Source: Paracidovorax citrulli
GTDB lineage: Bacteria > Pseudomonadota > Gammaproteobacteria > Burkholderiales > Burkholderiaceae_C
NCBI RefSeq assembly: GCF_900100305.1
Contig: NZ_FNEY01000036.1
Span: 1 to 51,764 of the forward strand
Reading direction: 5' to 3'
Length of the DNA: 51,764 bases
Every line of letters begins with the position of its first letter. Within the stretch, counting starts at the first letter, position 1. The position numbers and the translations under genes were made by a program. The notes under the pieces were generated by a model, which saw nothing but the letters and a program-made list of their open reading frames with translations, ran no database searches and was not told the DNA's origin. This document shows, in pieces, positions 45,870-51,764 of this stretch.

Positions 45870-46028
45870 GGCCACCGCGCCGGCAGGCGGGCTTCACGAA
45901 GCGGTGCAGTGGCGGTGCCTCGGACGGCTGGTATCGCCAGGCGATACCGGGTAATGGCCACGCCCACCCTGCGCTACAAACAGAGCCCAGGTGTGCTGGC
46001 TCGGCGCGGTCTTTGTCATGTTCGCATA

Positions 46029-46220
46029 GCAGTCAACGGGAGATACGTACACGAGTGTGCTGAACCCCATCGCGGCCAATGCCGGACAGCTGCCCGCACT
46101 CACGGCCACCGCGGGATGGGTGGGACCGAGGTTCCTGGATTCCACAGGAATGCCGGTCATCGGCGATGCCTTCACAAAGCTCGTCAATCCGTTGGTCGCA
46201 CCTGGCATGGCCTGCGGGTG
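46029..46220 (+). pseudogene. C-terminal remnant of a paralogue of the next gene
   Basis: The frame, open only after a TAG, reads STGDTYTSVLNPIAANAGQL, then GWVGPRFLDSTGMPVIGDAFTKLVNP and stops. This aligns with GWAALQIPDPAGLPVTGAAF and the following residues near the C-terminus of the gene at 46321. Everything before it is lost. The 445-nt gap 45876-46320 contains nothing else I can support except the promoter of the next gene. Confidence 0.55.
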
Positions 46221-46320
46221 ACCAGCCGGTGCAACGGATGCGTGGGCCGCGCCATGGTCAAGCCCGATCCCATCGGTTAGGCTGCAGCCTTCCCATAGGA
46301 CAAGACCCAAGGAGGAGTCC

Positions 46321-48477
46321 ATGCCCGCATCGAACTTCGCCCGCACCGCGGGCGTTTTATTGCTCTGCGGCTGCGGGTTCGCCGCGCCCACCCTGGCCGG
46401 CGTGGTGGCCGGCACCGGCAGCGCACCGTCGCGCACCCAGCTGGGCGCGACGGATGCGGTCGCCCTGCAGCCCGCCACCAACCAGTTCGGGCACGTGCTG
46501 CTGGTACCCTACTTCACCGTGCAGCAGGGCCAGATGACCGTGCTGCACCTGACGAACACGGATCTCTCCAACGGCAAGGCCGTCAAGCTGCGCGTGCGCG
46601 GCGCCGCCAACGGCGACAGCCTGCTCACCATGACGCTGCTGCTCTCTCCCGGCGACATGTGGACCGGGGCCATCACGGCCGGGGCCGACGGCCGCGCGCA
46701 GGTCACCACCTCGGACGGCTCCTGCACGTCGCCGCAGCTCGCGGCCGGGGTTGCCCAGCCGTTCGCCACCGACCGGCTCGACCCTGCCCTGGGCGCATCC
46801 GACCGCGCCAGCCACACGCGCGAAGGCTCCATCGAAGCCATCGTCGCCGCCGACATCCCCTCGGCGGCGGTGTACGGCGCGAGCGGCCAGGAGCGCTCGG
46901 CGCTCTTCACGGCGATCCGCCAGGTGTCGGAAGTGGCGCCATGCACGGGCCCGGCCATCGATGCCGCCCTGCAGCAGGACGCCGGCGACGAGGCCTCCGC
47001 CGCCGCCCGCGGCTTCGCCACGCCTTCGGGCGGCGTGGGGGGTACCTGGTACATCATCGACGTGCCCGGCGCGACCACGTTCTCTTCCCCGATGACCACG
47101 CTGCAGGCCGTGAACGCGGCCGGACAGCCCGGTCGCGGCAACTACGTGCTCTTCCCGCCCACCGACCAGGCGATCGCCCAGCCCGAGCGCTTCACGGCAG
47201 ACCCGCTGCTGGTGTCGGCCGGCTTTGCGTCGCGGCAGAAGGATATCGACGGCACGACCACCGTGCCGACCCTGAGCGCGGTGATCCAGGCACGCGCCTA
47301 CGACCTGCCCGACCTGTCCACGCCCTACCACCTGCCCGCCTCGGAGGCCAATGCCAGCCGGACGGCCGCCGAGGTCTCGGAGCTGCTCAACGCGCGCGAA
47401 GTGCGCAACCAGTACGCGCTCGAACCGTCCATCACCGCGCAGACCGACTGGGTGTTCGCCATGCCCACCAAGCGCTACAGCGTGGCCCTGGACTACGCGG
47501 CCGGCGCGCGCACGTTCTCGGTGGTGCCGCCGGCCGGCACGGGCGACCAGTTCTTCCACTCCGACAACACCACGGTGTCCGGCAACCAGGTGTGCAGCGC
47601 CAACGGCAACTGGTCGTTCCTGGTGTTCTCGCGCGAGGCCTCGGTGTCCACGAACGGTGCCGCGATCCCCTCCGCGCTGCCCCTGGTGCCGCGCCTGTGC
47701 GGCGCGGTGTCGGTGGCGGCGTTCAACGGCGTCTCGCCGCTGTCCAGCAGCGTCGCGCGCGCCCCGCTGCGCAACGGCTTCCAGTCCGGCTGGGCCGCGC
47801 TGCAGATCCCCGATCCCGCCGGCCTGCCGGTGACCGGCGCCGCGTTCATCAAGCTCACCAATCCCGGCGTCGCGGCGGGCCTGGCGGGCCGCTACGGCCT
47901 GATCTACCCGCACATGGTCCGCCAGCCCTGGCGCGGCGGCGGCCCGCCGCTGCCGTCAGATGGCCAGCGGCAGTTCCGTGGTGGACACCACGTTGCGCAG
48001 CGCCATGAACGAACGCACCTGCCGCACGCCCGGCAGGTAGAGCAGCTGCTCCGCGTGCAGGCGGTTGAAGCTGTCGCTGTCGCGCGTGCGCACCAGCATG
48101 AAGTAGTCGAACTCGCCCGTCACGAGGTGGCACTCCATGCAGCCCGAGATCTGCGCGGCGGCCTTCTCGAACGCCGCGAAGGACTCGGGCGTGGAGCGGT
48201 CCAGCACCACGCCGATCATCACCAGCATGCCCGCGCCCACCGCGCGCGGATGCAGCAGCGCGACCGTGCGGTCGATCAGGCCCAGGCGTTTCAGGCGCTC
48301 CACGCGGCGCAGGCAGGCGGGCGGGCTGAGATGCACCTTGGCGGCCAGCGCCACGTTCGACACGGACGCGTCGCGCTGCAGCGCCCGCAGGATGGCGCGG
48401 TCCGTGCGGTCGATGTCCGCTGGCGGCGGGGCCGGGGGAGCGGCAGGCAGCCCGGCGGCGGCACTCGGCCTTCGTAA
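46321..48477 (+). CDS. Large exported protein of unknown function
   Basis: The frame encodes 718 residues. A signal peptide (about 1-25, cleavage near LAGV) leads to a Thr/Ser/Gly-rich domain with pairs of cysteines (GSCTSPQ, APCTGP, VCSANG, RLCGA) and beta-rich character, ending as a recognisable unit near LIYPHMVRQPW (about residue 538). The last 180 or so residues are His/Arg/Gln-rich and antisense to acdR over 522 nt. They look like read-through after loss of the native stop. AAGGAGG lies 6 nt before the ATG. Function is not assignable; a remnant of a paralogue lies upstream. Confidence 0.6.
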   Translation: MPASNFARTAGVLLLCGCGFAAPTLAGVVAGTGSAPSRTQLGATDAVALQPATNQFGHVLLVPYFTVQQGQMTVLHLTNTDLSNGKAVKLRVRGAANGDSLLTMTLLLSPGDMWTGAITAGADGRAQVTTSDGSCTSPQLAAGVAQPFATDRLDPALGASDRASHTREGSIEAIVAADIPSAAVYGASGQERSALFTAIRQVSEVAPCTGPAIDAALQQDAGDEASAAARGFATPSGGVGGTWYIIDVPGATTFSSPMTTLQAVNAAGQPGRGNYVLFPPTDQAIAQPERFTADPLLVSAGFASRQKDIDGTTTVPTLSAVIQARAYDLPDLSTPYHLPASEANASRTAAEVSELLNAREVRNQYALEPSITAQTDWVFAMPTKRYSVALDYAAGARTFSVVPPAGTGDQFFHSDNTTVSGNQVCSANGNWSFLVFSREASVSTNGAAIPSALPLVPRLCGAVSVAAFNGVSPLSSSVARAPLRNGFQSGWAALQIPDPAGLPVTGAAFIKLTNPGVAAGLAGRYGLIYPHMVRQPWRGGGPPLPSDGQRQFRGGHHVAQRHERTHLPHARQVEQLLRVQAVEAVAVARAHQHEVVELARHEVALHAARDLRGGLLERREGLGRGAVQHHADHHQHARAHRARMQQRDRAVDQAQAFQALHAAQAGGRAEMHLGGQRHVRHGRVALQRPQDGAVRAVDVRWRRGRGSGRQPGGGTRPS

Positions 48478-48492
48478 TTTTGTTGCGCACAT
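47956..48492 (-). CDS. acdR: Lrp/AsnC-family regulator, probable AcdR
   Basis: The protein has about 178 residues. After a 26-residue Ala/Pro leader comes the Lrp helix-turn-helix (DRAILRALQRDASVSNVALA, then LSPPACLRRVERLKRLGLI) and the RAM ligand domain with CHLVTGEFDYFMLVRTRD. It is divergent from acdS. In Pseudomonas and related plant-associated bacteria an Lrp-type AcdR in this place activates acdS in response to ACC. I chose ATG 48492 over 48498; an upstream open frame to 48588 is unlikely. Its gene is overlapped antisense by the exported-protein frame. Confidence 0.85.
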   Translation of the reverse strand: MCATKLRRPSAAAGLPAAPPAPPPADIDRTDRAILRALQRDASVSNVALAAKVHLSPPACLRRVERLKRLGLIDRTVALLHPRAVGAGMLVMIGVVLDRSTPESFAAFEKAAAQISGCMECHLVTGEFDYFMLVRTRDSDSFNRLHAEQLLYLPGVRQVRSFMALRNVVSTTELPLAI

Positions 48493-48522
48493 GATCATTT
48501 CCACAAAATGAAAAACCGCAAT

Positions 48523-48556
48523 CCGAAGCCATCCATGCATTCCACGGATGCTTCGG
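48523..48556. promoter_or_regulatory. Imperfect palindrome in the acdR-acdS spacer
   Basis: CCGAAGCCATCC (48523-48534) mirrors GGATGCTTCGG (48546-48556) with one extra base and an 11-nt spacer. It lies 31 nt from the acdR start and 136 nt from the acdS start, a suitable place for the Lrp-type regulator to act on both. Confidence 0.5.
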
Positions 48557-48691
48557 CACTCGTATTTGCAACCCTGTTTCCCGCGCATTTTCCTACGATG
48601 CAGTCAACGGTGCACGGCCTCGCAGGCCACGCGCCGGACCTGGGCCCCGGCCCTCTCCCGCCTTTTTTCCGCCCTCCCCGGCACCGCATCC

Positions 48692-49708
48692 ATGAACCTG
48701 CAGAAATTCCCCCGCCACGCCCTCACCTTTGGCCCCACGCCCATCCATCCCCTCAAGCGCCTGTCCGCGCACCTGGGCGGCAAGGTGGAGCTGTATGCCA
48801 AGCGCGAGGACTGCAATTCCGGCCTCGCCTTCGGCGGCAACAAGACCCGCAAGCTGGAATACCTGATCCCCGAGGCGATCGAGGGCGGCTACGACACGCT
48901 GGTGTCCATCGGCGGCATCCAGTCCAACCAGACGCGGCAGGTGGCCGCGGTGGCCGCGCACCTGGGCATGAAGTGCGTGCTGGTGCAGGAGAACTGGGTG
49001 AACTACTCCGATGCGGTGTACGACCGCGTGGGCAACATCGAGATGTCGCGCATCATGGGCGCCGACGTGCGCCTGGACGCCGCGGGCTTCGACATCGGCA
49101 TCCGCCCGAGCTGGGAGCAGGCCATGGAAGACGTGCGCCGCGCCGGCGGCAAGCCCTTCCCCATCCCCGCGGGCTGCTCCGAGCATCCGCGCGGCGGCCT
49201 GGGCTTCGTGGCCTTCGCCGAGGAGGTGCGCCAGCAGGAGAAGGAACTGGGCTTCCAGTTCGACTACATCGTCGTGTGCTCGGTCACCGGCAGCACGCAG
49301 GCCGGCATGGTGGTGGGCTTCGCGGCCGACGGCCGGGCTGACCGCGTGATCGGCATCGACGCCTCCGCCAAGCCGGAGCAGACGCGCGAGCAGATCCTGC
49401 GCATCGCGCGCAACACGGCGGAACTCGTGGAGCTGGGCCGCGAGATCACCGATGCGGATGTCGTGCTCGACACGCGCTACGGCGGCCCCGAATACGGACT
49501 GCCCAACGAGGGCACGCTGGAAGCCATCCGCCTGTGCGCGCGGCAGGAAGGCATGCTCACCGATCCGGTGTACGAGGGCAAATCCATGCACGGGATGATC
49601 GACATGGTGCGCAACGGCGAATTCCCGGCAGGCTCTCGCGTGCTCTACGCCCACCTGGGCGGCGTGCCGGCGCTCAACGCCTACAGCTTCCTGTTCCGCA
49701 ACGGCTGA
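48692..49708 (+). CDS. acdS: 1-Aminocyclopropane-1-carboxylate deaminase
   Basis: The 338-residue PLP enzyme cleaves ACC, the plant ethylene precursor, to ammonia and 2-oxobutyrate. Its length equals the Pseudomonas enzyme. Diagnostic residues are present: K51 in GGNKTRK (PLP lysine), the substrate-serine region [15 protein letters not shown]294-E295 in VYEGKSMHG, and L322 in AHLGG. E295 and L322 separate true ACC deaminases from D-cysteine desulfhydrases. It acts in the cytoplasm and can lower host ethylene. Control by AcdR is inferred from the divergent lrp-type gene. Confidence 0.95.
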   Translation: MNLQKFPRHALTFGPTPIHPLKRLSAHLGGKVELYAKREDCNSGLAFGGNKTRKLEYLIPEAIEGGYDTLVSIGGIQSNQTRQVAAVAAHLGMKCVLVQENWVNYSDAVYDRVGNIEMSRIMGADVRLDAAGFDIGIRPSWEQAMEDVRRAGGKPFPIPAGCSEHPRGGLGFVAFAEEVRQQEKELGFQFDYIVVCSVTGSTQAGMVVGFAADGRADRVIGIDASAKPEQTREQILRIARNTAELVELGREITDADVVLDTRYGGPEYGLPNEGTLEAIRLCARQEGMLTDPVYEGKSMHGMIDMVRNGEFPAGSRVLYAHLGGVPALNAYSFLFRNG

Positions 49709-49763
49709 ACGCCTGCCGCAGCCCGCGCCGTCCCACCGTTCCCCCACCGGAAGGAGCCCCGAA

Positions 49764-50756
49764 ATGACGAAGTACCTGCCGGCGCTGCGGCGCACCGGAG
49801 CCGCACTCCTCATGGCCATCGCGGTATCGGGCCCATGGTCCGCGGCGCACGCCGAGGGCTACCCGGCCAGGCCCGTGCAGCTCGTCGTCCCCTTCCCTCC
49901 CGGCGGGGCCGTGGACATCGTCGGCCGGCTGATCGGCAAGCCGCTGGGCGACGGCCTGGGCCAGCCGGTGGTGGTCGAGAACAAGGCCGGCGCCGGCACC
50001 ATCGTGGGGGCGGCCTTCGTGGCCAATGCGCCGGCCGACGGCTACACGCTGCTGATCAGTTCGGGATCGACATTCACCGGCAATCCTGCGCTCAACGCCA
50101 AACTGCCGTACGACCCCGTGCGGAGCTACGAACCCATCGGCATGGTGGCGCGGGTGCCGCTGGTGCTGCTGGCCCACCGCGACGTACCGGCCCGCAACTT
50201 GGCGGAGGTGATCGCCGCGGTGCAGCGCGCACCAGACAAGTTTTCCTACGGATCGTTCGGCAACGGCACCACGGGCCACTTCGCGGGCGAGCTGCTGTGG
50301 GCGGCCACCGGCATCCGGCCGGTGCACGTGCCCTACCGCGGCAGCGCGCCGGCCATGGCGGACCTGATGGGCGGGCAGATTCCCTTCACCATCGACACGG
50401 TAGCCGCCGCACTGCCGCAGTTGAAGGCGGGCAAGATCAAGGCCATCGCCGTCATGGGCGCCACGCGCGCGACGCAACTGCCCGATGTGCCCACCGTGGC
50501 GGAAAGCGGTTTTCCGGGGTTCGCCGCGGATTCCTAGCTCGCCGTCGTGGCGCCGCGCGGCCTGCCGGCCGATGCCAGGGCCAGGCTGCAAAAGGCGTTG
50601 GGCGAGGCGATGGCGACGCCCGAGGTCCGCGGCAAGCTGGTCGCCAGCGGGCTGGAGCCGGCCTATGAACCCGCCGACGCGGTGCTGTCGCGCATCGAGG
50701 ACGAGCTTCCGCGCATGCGCGCCATCGCGCAGCGCGCGAACATCCGCCCTGAATGA
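49764..50756 (+). pseudogene. Bug-family binding protein interrupted by an amber codon
   Basis: The frame encodes a full-length Bug protein (330 codons): signal peptide ending near AHAE, VQLVVPFPPGGAVDIVGRL, VVVENKAGAG, HVPYRGSAPAMADL and a C-terminal helix ending ANIRPE. It is interrupted only by TAG at 50535-50537. The context AADS-stop-LAVVAP matches the usual S-W-x-A in this family, so a single TGG-to-TAG change explains it. No other damage is seen, so the mutation is recent, or the stop is suppressed. AAGGAG precedes the ATG. It follows acdS by 55 nt on the same strand. Confidence 0.85.
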
Positions 50757-50940
50757 ACCCTGGCCGGAGGACGGGCACTACACCTTCGCGGCAACGCTGT
50801 AAGCAAAATTCGCCTATCTCGCATTTTTCGTCTGGAAATAGCACCATTTTCAGCAATTTACTCACAATTGCATAACAATCCGTTACTACCGGCGCCGGAT
50901 GCCCGGCTCCGCTGCCAACGACCCGCCAGGAAGTAACACC

Positions 50941-51764
50941 ATGACCCTCTTTCGCAACATGAAGCTCGGCACCATGCTCGGTGCCGGCTTCTCCATCCTG
51001 ATCCTCCTGGGCTTGGCCCTCGCGTCCTTCGGCAGATTGCAGCTGGGCGACGTGTCCGAAGACGTGGAACGGCTGACGTCCGACCGCGTCGGCAAGATGC
51101 TCCAGCTCCAGGAGCTCAAGAACAACGTCAACATCGTCGCCCGCAGCGTGCGCAATCTGGCCCTGCTGGAAGATGCGCAGCAGATGGCGGTAGAAAAGCA
51201 GCGGATCGACAAGGCCACGGCACGCAACTCGGAGATCATCGACCAACTGGGCCGCTCCATCCAGTCCCAGGAGGGCCGCGAACTGCTGCAGAAGCTCCTG
51301 CAGGCACGCCCCCCCTACACCGCGGCGGTCAACAAGGCCGCCGAACTGGGGCTGAAGAATGAGGCGACGGCTGCGCGGGATACGCTCCTGAACGAAGTCC
51401 GCCCCCTGCAGCGCACCTATTTCCAGGCCATGGAGGACCTGAGCGCCTACCAGCAGCAGCTCATGACCGACAGCGGTACGGAAACCCGGGACCAGGCCGC
51501 CAGCGCCGGCCGGCTGATGCTGATCCTCGCCGCCATCTCGACTGCTCTCGGCGCACTGCTCGCCTGGTCGATCACGCGCCGCGTGAAGGGCCAGCTCGGC
51601 GGCGAACCCGCCTACGCCGCTCAGATCGCCCAGGAGGTCGCGCGCGGCAACCTCGCCGTCCACGTCGATCTGCGCCCCGGCGACTCCTCCTCCGTCCTCG
51701 CCGCCATGGGCGCCATGCGCGCCAACCTCGCCCAGGTCGTCTCCGAAGTCCGCCACAGCAGCGA
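50941..51764 (+). CDS. Methyl-accepting chemotaxis protein, N-terminal part (partial)
   Basis: The frame runs off the right edge after about 274 codons. It has a first membrane helix (about residues 12-32), a four-helix-bundle sensor region rich in Leu/Glu/Lys, including LQLQELKNNVNIVARSVRNL, a second helix (about 190-210, LILAAISTALGALLAWSITR), and the start of a HAMP domain with GGEPAYAAQIAQEVARGNL. The ligand is unknown. AGGAAG lies before the ATG. The 184-nt spacer upstream is AT-rich, with a possible TTTTCA-17-GCATAA promoter. No FliA-type promoter was identified. Confidence 0.9.
   Translation, partial: MTLFRNMKLGTMLGAGFSILILLGLALASFGRLQLGDVSEDVERLTSDRVGKMLQLQELKNNVNIVARSVRNLALLEDAQQMAVEKQRIDKATARNSEIIDQLGRSIQSQEGRELLQKLLQARPPYTAAVNKAAELGLKNEATAARDTLLNEVRPLQRTYFQAMEDLSAYQQQLMTDSGTETRDQAASAGRLMLILAAISTALGALLAWSITRRVKGQLGGEPAYAAQIAQEVARGNLAVHVDLRPGDSSSVLAAMGAMRANLAQVVSEVRHSS

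Noticed and set aside
45894-46481. A 195-codon minus-strand frame before the exported-protein gene
   Set aside because: It is antisense to the paralogue remnant and the start of the exported-protein gene, with no start signal or domain.
50757-50940. Possible FliA (sigma-28) promoter before the chemoreceptor gene
   Set aside because: TAAG and GCCTAT are present but the spacing is far too short for the consensus.

Overview
The window is high-GC (about 70%) DNA from a betaproteobacterium of the family Comamonadaceae. A plant-associated Acidovorax/Paracidovorax-like organism is the best fit. Supporting signs are several tripartite-tricarboxylate (Bug/TctC-type) genes, an acdS gene for 1-aminocyclopropane-1-carboxylate deaminase beside an Lrp-type acdR, and a type III chaperone/effector-like pair behind a plant-inducible-promoter (PIP) box. 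The taxonomic call is inference. No rRNA, tRNA or CRISPR array was seen.

Layout: 0-4.5 kb has the tail of a chemoreceptor gene and a minus-strand metal-uptake group (DUF2946, TonB receptor, His-rich PepSY protein). 4.5-8 kb has an apparently structured leader and a Na+/H+ antiporter, then tctBA without tctC. 8-16.5 kb holds regulator/target pairs (LysR/oxidoreductase, TetR/MFS), an AlaX-type editing protein, DsbD and a SUMF1-domain protein. 16.5-19.5 kb has the minus-strand group terC, a 54-residue membrane protein and DUF2062, divergent from an NhaR-like LysR gene. 19.5-23.9 kb is a scarred stretch with sulfatase and nucleotidyltransferase remnants, a RelE/Phd toxin-antitoxin pair, a sulfatase-Bug operon and a MarR gene. 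23.9-27.9 kb is hemE, a 0.68 kb spacer with four DnaA-box-like sites, and priA.

28-31 kb is the candidate type III secreted protein and its chaperone on the minus strand, with a PIP box upstream. 31-39 kb is mostly housekeeping: AEC transporter, rep, pldA, a small hypothetical gene, a universal stress protein, tgt and a GST-like gene. 39-41.7 kb is a decayed island: a broken Bug gene, two different IS630 remnants, and between them a low-GC serine-protease pseudogene. 41.7-45.9 kb has a short-chain dehydrogenase and four minus-strand envelope genes. 46-48.5 kb has a secreted protein whose frame runs antisense into acdR. 48.5-50.8 kb has acdR/acdS and a Bug gene interrupted by one amber codon. 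The window ends inside a second chemoreceptor gene.

The clearest working units are the hrp-type effector operon, acdR/acdS, the metal-uptake group, terC with its neighbours, and the sulfatase-Bug pair. Two copies of a dispersed repeat (near 10.1 and 36.2 kb) keep their hairpins through compensatory changes, which marks a structured element.
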